NCBI RefSeq assembly: GCF_025641885.1 | Contig: NZ_JAOTQN010000001.1 | Span: forward strand, 744,001 to 808,000 | Origin: Pyrobaculum sp. 3827-6 | GTDB taxonomy: Archaea > Thermoproteota > Thermoprotei > Thermoproteales > Thermoproteaceae | Direction: 5' to 3' | Length of the DNA: 64,000 bases | In this document: positions 33,546-41,021 of the stretch, piece by piece | How the letters are laid out: each line of letters starts with the position of its first letter | Position numbering within the stretch: position 1 is the stretch's first letter | Translations under genes and position numbers: made by a program | Notes under the pieces: model-generated | What the model was told of the DNA's origin: nothing | The model's database searches: none | Seen by the model: only the letters and a program-made list of their open reading frames with translations

Positions 33546-33554
33546 TTTTTATAT
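33546..33554 (+). promoter_or_regulatory. TATA box of the thermosome gene
   Basis: TTTTTATAT, centred about 24 bases before the ATG at 33574. It fixes that ATG as the start and leaves the in-frame ATG at 33553 inside the box itself. Confidence 0.6.
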
Positions 33555-33573
33555 GCACAATTTATGTCAAGCC

Positions 33574-35232
33574 ATGTCACAGCAAGCTCCTAAAACAGGC
33601 GTTCCCGTAATGATATTAAAAGAAGGCAGTCAGAGAACCACCGGAGTAGACGCGCGCCGTTCTAACATACAGGCGGCTAAGGTAATCGCCGAAATCCTGG
33701 CGACGTCTCTAGGGCCCAGAGGCATGGACAAGATGCTAATCGACGCCTTTGGCGACGTCACAATCACCGGCGACGGCGCGACGATACTAAAAGAAATGGA
33801 GGTCCAGCACCCGGCTGCTAAGCTGTTGATTGAGGTAGCCAAGGCGCAGGACGCAGAGGTAGGCGACGGCACCACCACGGTGGTGGTCCTCGCCGGTAAA
33901 TTACTAGAGCTGGGCGAGGAGCTGTTGGAGGAGGGTATACACCCAACTATCGTCATAGACGGATATAAGAAAGCCGCAGACCACGCGCTTAAGGTAGCCG
34001 ACGAGATTGCCAAGCCCATCGAGCTGACTAAAGAGCAGTTGCTTAAGGTCGTCTCCAGCGCCCTCTCCTCGAAGGTAGTCGCCGAGACTAGGGACTACCT
34101 CGCCGGCCTGGTGGTGGAGGCCGCCATGCAGGCCATGGAGATGAGAGACGGCAAGCCCTATCTAGACCTCGACTGGGTAAAGATAGAGAAGAAGAAGGGC
34201 AAGTCTATCTACGAGACGCAGTTAGTGCGCGGCATCGTCCTAGACAAGGAGGTGGTGCACCCCGGCATGCCGAAGCGCGTTACCAACGCCAAAATAGCGA
34301 TACTAGACGCGCCTCTAGAGATAGAGAAGCCCGAGTGGACCACGAAGATCTCTGTAACGAGCCCAGAGCAGATCAAGGCCTTCCTAGACCAGGAGGCCGA
34401 GATCTTGAAGTCCTACGTTGACCACCTGGCGTCGATAGGCGCCAACGTCGTGATTACGCAGAAGGGCATCGACGAGGTGGCGCAACACTTCCTAGCCAAG
34501 AAGGGAATCCTCGCGGTGAGGAGAGTAAAGCGTAGCGACATCGAGAAGCTGGCGAGGGCCACCGGCGCCAAGATAATCACGTCAATCAAAGACGCGAGGC
34601 CCGAGGACCTCGGCAAGGCGGGCCTCGTAGAGGAGAGGAAAGTCGGCGAGGAGAAGATGGTGTTCGTGGAGGACATCCCCAACCCGAGGGCCGTGACTAT
34701 ATTAGTGAGAGGCGGTAGCGACAGGATACTAGACGAGGTGGAGAGGTCGCTACAAGACGCGTTACACGTGGCGCGCGACTTGTTCAGAGAGCCGAAGATA
34801 GTGCCCGGAGGCGGCGCCTTCGAGGTGGAGGTGGCGAGGAGGGTGAGGGAGTACGCCAGGAAGCTACCGGGCAAGGAACAGCTAGCGGCTCTGAAGTTCG
34901 CAGACGCCGTTGAGCACATACCGACGATTCTGGCGCTGACGGCGGGTCTTGACCCCGTAGACGCCATCGCCGAGCTCAGGAGGAGACACGACAATGGCGA
35001 GGTCGCAGCCGGCGTAGACGTGCACGGCAGCAAGATCACCGACATGGCGGCGATGAACGTGTGGGATCCGTTAATAGTCAAGAAGCAGGTAATTAAGTCG
35101 GCGGTGGAGGCCGCGATAATGATACTACGCATCGACGACATAATCGCCGCCGGCGCCCCGAAGAAGGAGGAGAAGAAAGGCAAGAAGGGCGAGGAGGGGG
35201 AGGAGAAGAAGGAAGAGACTAAATTCGACTAA
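33574..35232 (+). CDS. Thermosome subunit (group II chaperonin)
   Basis: A CCT/TriC-type chaperonin subunit of 552 residues. It has the ATP site [12 protein letters not shown] near 44 and [11 protein letters not shown] near 64, the catalytic aspartate in [13 protein letters not shown] near 96, and [13 protein letters not shown] near 410. The C-terminal tail is a long Lys/Glu/Gly run. The most likely start is [12 protein letters not shown] at 33574 because of TATA spacing. A stretch of seven more codons upstream overlaps the promoter. The frame is unusually rich in long antisense frames because of its codon bias, which I treat as artefacts. Confidence 0.97.
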   Translation: MSQQAPKTGVPVMILKEGSQRTTGVDARRSNIQAAKVIAEILATSLGPRGMDKMLIDAFGDVTITGDGATILKEMEVQHPAAKLLIEVAKAQDAEVGDGTTTVVVLAGKLLELGEELLEEGIHPTIVIDGYKKAADHALKVADEIAKPIELTKEQLLKVVSSALSSKVVAETRDYLAGLVVEAAMQAMEMRDGKPYLDLDWVKIEKKKGKSIYETQLVRGIVLDKEVVHPGMPKRVTNAKIAILDAPLEIEKPEWTTKISVTSPEQIKAFLDQEAEILKSYVDHLASIGANVVITQKGIDEVAQHFLAKKGILAVRRVKRSDIEKLARATGAKIITSIKDARPEDLGKAGLVEERKVGEEKMVFVEDIPNPRAVTILVRGGSDRILDEVERSLQDALHVARDLFREPKIVPGGGAFEVEVARRVREYARKLPGKEQLAALKFADAVEHIPTILALTAGLDPVDAIAELRRRHDNGEVAAGVDVHGSKITDMAAMNVWDPLIVKKQVIKSAVEAAIMILRIDDIIAAGAPKKEEKKGKKGEEGEEKKEETKFD

Positions 35233-35268
35233 TTTTTCCCTCCCAGCTCTTTTCGTTTTCTAGGTTGA
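35233..35268 (+). terminator. T-rich transcription termination region after the thermosome gene
   Basis: The T-runs at 35234-35238 and 35260-35263, within pyrimidine-rich sequence after the stop, match the oligo-T stretches at which archaeal RNA polymerase terminates. The rpoK promoter TATA (GTTATAAACC, about 35274-35283) follows directly. Confidence 0.4.
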
Positions 35269-35302
35269 AAATGTTATAAACCAACTCTATTGCCCACATG
35301 TC

Positions 35303-35632
35303 GTGGAGACGCTATCCACCGCAGAGTTAGTAGACCGCATCAACAAACTGGTTGAACTCCTGGAGAAGGCTCTCAACAAAAGAGAGTTCTACCCCCCACG
35401 CCTTACTAAATACGAGGTGGCGCGTATAATCGGCGCCCGGGCTATACAACTCGCCATGGGGGCCCAGCCGCTTGTAGACGTGCAGGAAGTCGGCACAACG
35501 GACCCCGTGCTCATAGCCATGGAAGAGCTCAAACGCGGCCTCCTCGACTTCGTAATTGTAAGAGAGACCCCCGACGGCAAAACCACCCGGATTAGGCTGA
35601 AGGAACTTCTTGAACTTGAGAAGACTCTTTAA
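35303..35632 (+). CDS. rpoK: RNA polymerase subunit K (Rpb6-like)
   Basis: A 109-residue RpoK. The Rpb6 core LTKYEVARIIGARAIQLAMG near 35-54 and the following DPVLIAMEELKRGLLDFVI are diagnostic. The N-terminal 30 residues add a charged helix. It starts at GTG 35303, positioned by TATA GTTATAAACC. The last 41 bases overlap the convergent small gene at 35592-35795. Confidence 0.94.
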   Translation: METLSTAELVDRINKLVELLEKALNKREFYPPRLTKYEVARIIGARAIQLAMGAQPLVDVQEVGTTDPVLIAMEELKRGLLDFVIVRETPDGKTTRIRLKELLELEKTL

Positions 35633-35795
35633 CAGGCTTAATCACCACAACACTCCCAAAGAAGTAAAACACGTGCCCCCCGCGTATAAACTTCTTTTCC
35701 GGCTCCCCCTTCACCTCCACGTCATCCAGCAGGTAGTATATTGAGTATTTCTTTGTCTTAAACACCTTATACCTCGCATTAGGCGGCAACTCCAT
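35592..35795 (-). CDS. Small hypothetical protein, 67 residues
   Basis: A 67-residue protein beginning MELPPNARYKVFKTKKYSIY and containing VEVKGEPEKKFIRGGHVFYF, with a beta-rich character. It lies 28 bases downstream of livF on the same strand. Its end overlaps rpoK antisense by 41 bases. The frame stays open farther upstream into livF, but the ATG at 35795 is the sensible start. There is no family assignment, and it could be spurious. Confidence 0.45.
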   Translation of the reverse strand: MELPPNARYKVFKTKKYSIYYLLDDVEVKGEPEKKFIRGGHVFYFFGSVVVIKPVKESSQVQEVPSA

Positions 35796-35823
35796 ACCAG
35801 CTTCAACAACTGTGTTAATATAG

Positions 35824-36552
35824 CTACCCTCCAAGAAACAGCTCTGCCAACTTTGCCTCGTCCAGCGACTTAGCCCCACCGCTGTACCTAACCCTGCCGG
35901 TCACCAGCACATACGCCCTGTCGCCAATCTCAAGAGCCTTCCTGGCGTTCTGCTCCACCAACAAGATAGAGATACCTAACTTATCTCTAATGTCTCTGAT
36001 AGCTATGAAGAAGTCGCTGACAAGCTTAGGAGCCAGCCCCGCCGTCGGCTCGTCAAGCATCAACAACTTCGGCTTCTTCATAAGCCCCAGCCCAATAGCC
36101 AACATCTGCCTCTCCCCGCCCGAGAGAAACTTCGCCTTTCTATCCCTTAACTCCCTCAGCTTCGGGAAGATGCTGTACACCTCCTCAATCCTCCTCCCAA
36201 CCTCCTCCCTAGGCACCCCGGCTGACGCCGCCACGAGATTCTCGTACACGGTAAGCTCGCCGAAGATGTTCGGAGTGCCGAAGTTGTTAGGAGACTGCAT
36301 GACGTAAGCCACGCCCATCTTCATAACCTCGTGAGGCGGATCGCCAGTAATGTCCCGTCCCAGCAAAACGACGCGCCCAGAATAGACGTCCGCCATCCCC
36401 ACTATGCTGTTTAACAAAGTCGACTTCCCAGCGCCGTTGGGGCCAAGCAACACTACTATCTCACCCGAATTAACCGTCAAGTCAACTCCAAAAAGCACAT
36501 GAAACTTGCCATACCCCGCCTCCAGCTTCTCAACTCTCAAAACCTCAGACAC
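35824..36552 (-). CDS. Branched-chain amino acid-type ABC transporter ATPase (LivF-like)
   Basis: A 242-residue ABC ATPase of the LivF group. It has Walker A LLGPNGAGKSTLLNSIVGM near 35, signature FLSGGERQMLAIGLGLM near 138, Walker B LLMLDEPTAGLAP near 159 and the switch histidine replaced by Gln in ILLVEQNARKALE, as is typical of LivF. It starts at GTG 36552. No LivG, LivH or LivM gene is adjacent. The binding protein is divergent. Confidence 0.9.
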   Translation of the reverse strand: MSEVLRVEKLEAGYGKFHVLFGVDLTVNSGEIVVLLGPNGAGKSTLLNSIVGMADVYSGRVVLLGRDITGDPPHEVMKMGVAYVMQSPNNFGTPNIFGELTVYENLVAASAGVPREEVGRRIEEVYSIFPKLRELRDRKAKFLSGGERQMLAIGLGLMKKPKLLMLDEPTAGLAPKLVSDFFIAIRDIRDKLGISILLVEQNARKALEIGDRAYVLVTGRVRYSGGAKSLDEAKLAELFLGG

Positions 36553-36616
36553 GTGCCCCCAAAAAAACCAAGTTAATAAACCTTAAAACGTTAAATACCA
36601 GTCCAATACAGCCTAT

Positions 36617-37879
36617 ATGGCTTCAAAAACTCTATACATAATAATAGGGGTACTCGTGATAATACTCGCGATCGTTGGAATATTACTAACAACCGGAGGA
36701 CAACAAAGGCCAACACAGGTGTTTAAACTCGGCGCACTACTTCCACTCACAGGTGGCTTCAGTAGCTACGCAAAACTAGCTCAATGCGCCTCGCAACTAG
36801 CCATAGACGAGCTAAACGCCGAGTACGCAAGCAAGGGATATAGATTTGAGCTATATGTAGAGGACACCCAGCTAGATCCCAACGTGGCGCTCCAGAAGCT
36901 ACAAGCCCTCTACGCCAGGGGTGTGAGGGTCGTGCACGCGGGGCTCACCAGCAGAGAGGCGTCTGGAGAAAAGCCCTTCGCCGACCAGAACAAAATAATC
37001 CTATTCAGCGCTTGGTCCACCTCGTCGCTGTTAGCCATACCCAACGACTGGCTGTATAGAATCGTGGGGACAGACGCCAAGCAGATAAGAGCAATAGGCG
37101 CCATCCTAAAAGAGCTGGGCGTCAAAAACGTGGCGCTTATATACAGGAAGGACCCCTACGGCGAGGGCCTCTACCTAGAGCTCCAGAAAGAGGCGGCTAA
37201 GCGGGGCTTCAAGCTGGTTTCCGTAGCCGCCTACGACCCAGACCCCAAGGTCTTCCCACAAGCTGCCCCCGAAGCCGTGAGAAAAATCTCCACAGAAGTT
37301 AAGGACCTGGTAGGCCCCGACTTCGCCTTGGTCATCGTGTCTTTTGAAGACGACGGCTCCGTAGTCCTCAAGGCAATAGGCCAAGACCCCGTGCTGTCAA
37401 AAGCCAGGCTAATCGGCACGGAGGGAATGGCCTTCTCACCCATCCTACTACAAGAAGGCGGAGACGTAATGGCCAGGGGTAGAATAATCGGCACAGCCAA
37501 CTGGGCCCTCCCCACAACGCCAGAGTACAAGCAGTTCTACCAGAAATTCAAAGAGAAGTGCGGGGCAGAGCCCATAACCCCAGCCCCCCAGTCCTACGAC
37601 ATCATTAAGATGCTTGGTGAGATAATGGCAACCATAGGCACAGACGACCCCGACAAGGTGAGGGCCACCCTCGAGCAGTGGGGCAGACAAGGCACATACA
37701 AAGGCGCCACCGGCGTGGTGCTCCTCGACGAAAACGGAGATAGGGCAAACCCCAACTTCCTGCTGTGGGGCGTCGCCATGAAAGACGGCAAGCTCACGTA
37801 CATCGAAGTCGGCTACTACAACTACGACAAAGACACCATCGAGTTCACCCCAGAAGGCAAGCAGTACTTCTACGGATAA
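36617..37879 (+). CDS. LivK-type substrate-binding protein
   Basis: A 420-residue periplasmic-binding-protein-like receptor of the ABC branched-chain/amide family. It has an N-terminal signal or anchor (LYIIIGVLVIILAIVGILL, residues 5-23), then the family opening FKLGALLPLTGGFSSYAKLA near 37 and the segment RVVHAGLTSREASGEKPF near 100. It would capture amino acids, amides or related ligands outside the membrane for a Liv-type importer. It is divergent from livF across about 65 bases, with TATA-like ACGTTAAATACC near 36588-36599. Confidence 0.9.
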   Translation: MASKTLYIIIGVLVIILAIVGILLTTGGQQRPTQVFKLGALLPLTGGFSSYAKLAQCASQLAIDELNAEYASKGYRFELYVEDTQLDPNVALQKLQALYARGVRVVHAGLTSREASGEKPFADQNKIILFSAWSTSSLLAIPNDWLYRIVGTDAKQIRAIGAILKELGVKNVALIYRKDPYGEGLYLELQKEAAKRGFKLVSVAAYDPDPKVFPQAAPEAVRKISTEVKDLVGPDFALVIVSFEDDGSVVLKAIGQDPVLSKARLIGTEGMAFSPILLQEGGDVMARGRIIGTANWALPTTPEYKQFYQKFKEKCGAEPITPAPQSYDIIKMLGEIMATIGTDDPDKVRATLEQWGRQGTYKGATGVVLLDENGDRANPNFLLWGVAMKDGKLTYIEVGYYNYDKDTIEFTPEGKQYFYG

Positions 37880-37911
37880 ACTTTATAACCAACTTTTTCT
37901 ATACAGTCTCG

Positions 37912-38005
37912 GCGGCGGTAGTCTAGCCTGGTTTAGGATGGCGGCCTCCCACGGGAAGCCGTAGAAAGCCGTTGATCCCGGGTTCGAATCCCGGCCGCCG
38001 CACCA
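37912..38005 (+). tRNA. tRNA-Gly (CCC) with a 15-base intron and encoded CCA
   Basis: Acceptor GCGGCGG 37912-37918 pairs with CCGCCGC 37995-38001, the discriminator is A 38002, and CCA is encoded at 38003-38005. The anticodon 5' strand is GCGGC 37941-37945, the anticodon CCC is 37948-37950, and position 37 is A. The 3' strand GCCGT lies at 37968-37972, leaving 15 extra bases between positions 37 and 38. The variable region TGATC and T-arm CCGGG-TTCGAAT-CCCGG follow. TATA CTTTATAACC at 37881-37890 places the transcript start at the tRNA 5' end. Confidence 0.9.
37952..37966 (+). other. Archaeal tRNA intron (position 37/38)
   Basis: Fifteen bases beginning CGGGAAGCCGT. The intron contains GCCGT, the same 5-mer as the anticodon 3' strand, so two alternative foldings exist. 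Only removing this segment leaves a normal 5-base variable region. Position 37/38 is the canonical site cut by the archaeal splicing endonuclease at a bulge-helix-bulge. The boundary could shift by a base. Confidence 0.75.
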
Positions 38006-38293
38006 GTAAGTTTTATCTCGGAAGGGGGTTGGATTGGGTGGTTTGCACCCCCTCCTCGGCGTGCCTCTAGGCAAATCTCTACGCCTCCCCTCACCTCTGT
38101 ACCTAACTCTAGGAGTCGGCGTGGACTAGCGACAGGTCTTTGGCGGCTGTCGTCGCTTGCCCTCTACCCTATCTGAAGCGTCTACTCTATTCACCAGGCC
38201 GTACATGGCTTCTTTACGCCGGTTTGTTGTGTCTCCTAATTCATTAAATCTCGATCACGGCGAGTCTCTTGGTGACGAGAATTGACGTAGAGG
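38006..38293. other. Intergenic region between two tRNAs; structured, unassigned
   Basis: No gene of normal size is found. The stretch contains inverted repeats that fold well. One is a GGGTG...CACCC hairpin near 38035-38051. The other is a stronger AGCGACAG...CTGTCGTCGCT hairpin near 38129-38158 with a one-base bulge. Both strands were checked for RNase P, SRP, 5S and box C/D signatures without success. A 26-codon minus-strand frame at about 38128-38208 is basic but unsupported. It may hold an unrecognised structured RNA or a decayed gene. Confidence 0.4.
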
Positions 38294-38378
38294 TGCGGGG
38301 GGTGGGATTTGAACCCACGCAGGCCTACGCCACAGGGACCTAAACCCTGCCCCTTTGACCTGGCTCGGGCACCCCCGC
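38294..38378 (-). tRNA. tRNA-Leu (UAG)
   Basis: Class II tRNA on the minus strand. Acceptor GCGGGGG (38378-38372) pairs with CCCCCGC (38301-38295), and the discriminator A corresponds to 38294. The anticodon stem CAGGG/CCCTG encloses loop TTTAGGT with anticodon TAG. The long variable arm TGGCGTAGGCCTGC marks leucine. The T-loop is TTCAAAT. The 3' CCA is not encoded (the next bases read CCT). No intron. A TATA-like AAACTTAAAA (minus sense of 38401-38410) lies at the right distance. Confidence 0.93.
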
Positions 38379-38460
38379 CTACGTCTGATTTCACACGGGG
38401 TTTTAAGTTTTCTCTGGTAATTACCACCGGGTGTGTTGCGGCTTTTAGTATGGTGGTAGT

Positions 38461-38512
38461 GGCAGATACAGACCTCGCCCTCCAGGTCGGGGAGGGGGTG
38501 ATCTGTAGCGCC
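38461..38512. other. Strong hairpin upstream of pyrI
   Basis: Stems GGC/GCC (38461-38463 with 38510-38512), ACAGACC/GATCTGT (38468-38474 with 38500-38506, one G-U pair) and CCCTCC/GGAGGG (38478-38483 with 38491-38496) surround a 7-base loop. The inner three bases on each side (TCG and GGT) form a small internal loop. No standard RNA family fits. It lies between tRNA-Leu and the pyrI promoter, and could be a small RNA or a terminator-like structure. Confidence 0.4.
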
Positions 38513-38588
38513 TAATGAGTCCAGTGTGTATTTGCTCCGTCTCGCGGCGCTGGGCTTAATCTTTTTAATTGTTTTTCTTCTGTGTTCG

Positions 38589-39044
38589 ATGTCTAAGGAG
38601 CTTATTGTGAGTAAGATTGAGAGTGGGACTGTGATTGACCACATCCCCGCGGGGAGGGCCTTGGCTGTGCTTCGTGTGCTGGGGATTACTGGGAGAGAGG
38701 GGTTGCGTGTGGCTCTTGTGATGAACGTGGAGTCCAGGAAGCTGGGGAGAAAGGATATTGTGAAGATCGAGGGTAGGGAGTTGACAGCTGACGAGGTGAA
38801 CATCATCTCCGCCGTGGCGCCGACGGCCACTATAAACATTGTCCGTAACTACGAGGTTGTGAAGAAGTTTAAGGTGACGCCGCCGGAGGTGATAAGGGGG
38901 AGGTTTAGGTGCAAGAACCCGACTTGTATAACCAACGCGCCGAGGGAGCCTGCAGAGCCTACCTTCCTCCTCGTCAGGCGGGAGCCGCCTCTCTTCGTCT
39001 GCGCGTACTGCGGCCGGTACCACGAGTTGGGCGACTTGTTATGA
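38589..39044 (+). CDS. pyrI: Aspartate carbamoyltransferase regulatory chain
   Basis: PyrI, 151 residues. The N-terminal allosteric nucleotide domain starts [20 protein letters not shown]. The C-terminal zinc site uses RCKNPTC near 116 and CAYCGRYHE near 140, the four cysteines that contact the catalytic chain. A TATA-like TTTTTAAT near 38562-38569 sets the ATG at 38589; a longer in-frame start at 38526 would add a spurious hydrophobic leader. No pyrB is adjacent. The stop overlaps the pyrE ATG. Confidence 0.93.
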   Translation: MSKELIVSKIESGTVIDHIPAGRALAVLRVLGITGREGLRVALVMNVESRKLGRKDIVKIEGRELTADEVNIISAVAPTATINIVRNYEVVKKFKVTPPEVIRGRFRCKNPTCITNAPREPAEPTFLLVRREPPLFVCAYCGRYHELGDLL

Positions 39045-39622
39045 TACAGAGGCTGGTCGAGAGGGGGGTTGTCAGGTTTGGCAGGTTCCGCCTCTCCAGC
39101 GGGCTGGAGAGCCCCTTCTACGTCGACTTGAGGGGTGTCTTGGGGGATCCCGACCTGTTGCGGTGGGTGGTGGAGAGGTACCTCGCTGTGCTTTCCAGGC
39201 TGGAGTTCGACGCGGTTTTGGGAGTGGCCACCGGGGGGATTCCCTACGCCTCTATCCTCGGCTATCTGCTCGGCAGGCCTGTGGGGTATGTGAGGGCTGA
39301 GGAGAAGGGCTACGGCACCGGACGCCGGGTGGAGGGCGTCGACGTGGCTGGCATGAGGGCCGTCGTCGTCGACGACGTGTTGACCACGGGCAGAAGCGTG
39401 TTGTCCGCCGTCGACGCGGTCCGGGCCGCCGGCGGGGCTGTGGTGGGCGTCGTGGTTTTTCTAGATAGGGAGCAGTGCGGCGCCGACGCCGTGAGGAGGG
39501 GGGCGGGTGTGGATGTGTACAGCGTGTACAGGATGAGGGAGCTTCTGGAGGAGCTCAGGCCCTATATAGGCGAGGAGCAGAGCCGCTCTGTTCTGGAGTA
39601 CCTATCGCAATGGCGCTGCTAG
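39041..39622 (+). CDS. pyrE: Orotate phosphoribosyltransferase
   Basis: PyrE, 193 residues, converts orotate and PRPP to OMP. The PRPP-binding motif is [13 protein letters not shown] near 108. The N-terminal [20 protein letters not shown] and the flexible-loop lysines KGYGTGRR near 88 are typical. The ATG at 39041 overlaps the pyrI stop (ATGA). The 3' end overlaps pyrD by 13 bases. Confidence 0.94.
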   Translation: MIQRLVERGVVRFGRFRLSSGLESPFYVDLRGVLGDPDLLRWVVERYLAVLSRLEFDAVLGVATGGIPYASILGYLLGRPVGYVRAEEKGYGTGRRVEGVDVAGMRAVVVDDVLTTGRSVLSAVDAVRAAGGAVVGVVVFLDREQCGADAVRRGAGVDVYSVYRMRELLEELRPYIGEEQSRSVLEYLSQWRC

Positions 39623-40503
39623 CGGCGTTTGGCAGGCTTATGCACTACGTACATCCAGAGATTAGCCACAGACTGGGCTCCCTCCTCTTCTCAATTCCGC
39701 TTCCCAGTTGCCGATGCGAGAGGTGGTGGAGCGTCGGCGGGGTTAGGGTGTGCGGCCCCGTGGGCGTGGCGGCTGGTCTAGACAAGTCGGGTCTGTACGC
39801 CAGGTTCCTCTCGTCGTTCTGCCCGGGCTTTCTGGTGGTGGGCTCTACACTGCCGCGGACGCGGAGGGGGAACAAGCCGCCTAGAGTTGCCCGGGTTTGG
39901 CCCTACTCCATGGTGAACGCCATGGGGCTCAATAGCCCGGGGATTGCGAGGGTGGTGTCGAGGCTCTCCGGGCTGGACTACCCCATTTTCATAAGCGTGG
40001 CCGGCTTCAGCGTCTCGGACTTCGCGGCCCAGCTGGCCTATTTGGAGAGGTACTTCAGGCCAGACGCCGTGGAGCTTAACATATCCAGCCCCACGTATAG
40101 GGGCTTTTGGCGGGACGTGCCTACGCTCGGGGGGGCCCGCCTCCCCGTGTTCGTCAAGGTCGGCCCCTCGGTCGACCTGAGGCTTGTGGTTAGGCACGTG
40201 AGAGAGGTGGGGTGGGGGCTCGTGGTGACCAACACCCTACCCGTGGACGACGGGCGCCTCAGCACAGGCCGCGGGGGGCTCAGCGGGCTCCTCCTGTATA
40301 AATACGGCATCAAGCTCTTGGAAAGGGCGAGGCGCCTCGCGGGGGGCGAGGTGCCTATTATCTACAGCGGCGGACTATACACCTGTGCCCAGTTGCGCGA
40401 GGTTTTGAAACTAGCCGACGCGGCCGAGGTGCTCACCTCGATACTCTACTATACGCCCTACATCCTCACACTCCTCAACCGCTGCGGCGACACTCAACGC
40501 TGA
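39610..40503 (+). CDS. pyrD: Dihydroorotate dehydrogenase
   Basis: A 297-residue flavoprotein oxidising dihydroorotate to orotate. It has [14 protein letters not shown] near 56, [15 protein letters not shown] near 103, [13 protein letters not shown] near 152 and the FMN-phosphate segment [13 protein letters not shown] near 248. The sequence resembles the membrane-linked class 2 start ([20 protein letters not shown]), though the enzyme is short. It is the third gene of pyrI-pyrE-pyrD and overlaps the convergent Mut7-C gene. Confidence 0.92.
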   Translation: MALLAAFGRLMHYVHPEISHRLGSLLFSIPLPSCRCERWWSVGGVRVCGPVGVAAGLDKSGLYARFLSSFCPGFLVVGSTLPRTRRGNKPPRVARVWPYSMVNAMGLNSPGIARVVSRLSGLDYPIFISVAGFSVSDFAAQLAYLERYFRPDAVELNISSPTYRGFWRDVPTLGGARLPVFVKVGPSVDLRLVVRHVREVGWGLVVTNTLPVDDGRLSTGRGGLSGLLLYKYGIKLLERARRLAGGEVPIIYSGGLYTCAQLREVLKLADAAEVLTSILYYTPYILTLLNRCGDTQR

Positions 40504-40972
40504 CGGCCCCCGCCTCCTCGACCAAGCGCCTCAGCCTGCGCCAATGCGAGCCGACCCAGTAGTATTTGCCACAATTTACACATCGCCAGCACCTCTCGCT
40601 CCTTATTTCGTGTCCCACCGCCGCCTTGGCCTCTCCGCAGTCAACCTCGGCTAAATCGCCGCCGCATATGGGGCACCTTGACCTCTCAAAGGGCCTCATG
40701 CCGAGGGCGATGAAGACGGCGACCCACTCCACGTGGCTGTCTGTTTTCAGGAGGATGGCGGGCCCCCTCCTCCTCCTGAACAGCTCCACATCTCGCGTAA
40801 CTACGAGACACTCCGTCTCCACAAGCTCCGAGTCGCCTATAGAGGGGCTGTAGACAACCCTCACGCCGAAGAGAATGCGCAACAGCCTGGCCAGCCAGCC
40901 TAGCATGGCGTCTACATAGATACAATCCGGGACGCCGCTGTCGAGCCCCTTACACTCCACGTACACTCCCAC
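40475..40972 (-). CDS. Mut7-C RNase domain protein with zinc ribbon
   Basis: A 165-residue Mut7-C protein: a PIN-like fold with acidic residues in IYVDAMLGWLARLLRILFG near 19 and TRDVELFRRRRG near 57. A C-terminal zinc ribbon uses CPICGGD near 99 and CWRCVNCGKYYW near 128. The domain is predicted to be an RNase, with DxMLGxLARxLR as its hallmark. It could act on tRNA or mRNA ends. It is convergent with pyrD by 29 bases. Confidence 0.86.
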   Translation of the reverse strand: MGVYVECKGLDSGVPDCIYVDAMLGWLARLLRILFGVRVVYSPSIGDSELVETECLVVTRDVELFRRRRGPAILLKTDSHVEWVAVFIALGMRPFERSRCPICGGDLAEVDCGEAKAAVGHEIRSERCWRCVNCGKYYWVGSHWRRLRRLVEEAGAVSVECRRSG

Positions 40973-41021
40973 CGCGATCTCGGTGTTGTAACGTTATTAA
41001 TTAATTATCGTTTCTGAAATA

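Noticed and set aside
34413-35183. A 256-codon antisense frame inside the thermosome gene.
   Set aside because: Produced by the codon bias of a GC-rich highly expressed gene; the encoded sequence is low-complexity Ser/Ala and the sense frame is a textbook chaperonin.
38128-38208. A 26-codon basic minus-strand frame between the two tRNAs (ending near RRQPPKTCR).
   Set aside because: Too short, without promoter, and overlapping a strong hairpin. It could be a remnant of a gene but nothing supports it.
38268-38294. GTGACGA immediately beside tRNA-Leu, resembling a C box.
   Set aside because: No D' box after 12 bases and no D box; the sequence runs into the tRNA.
38255-38839. A long minus-strand frame spanning tRNA-Leu and part of pyrI.
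   Set aside because: It crosses a tRNA gene and the pyrI coding region, both securely identified on other grounds.
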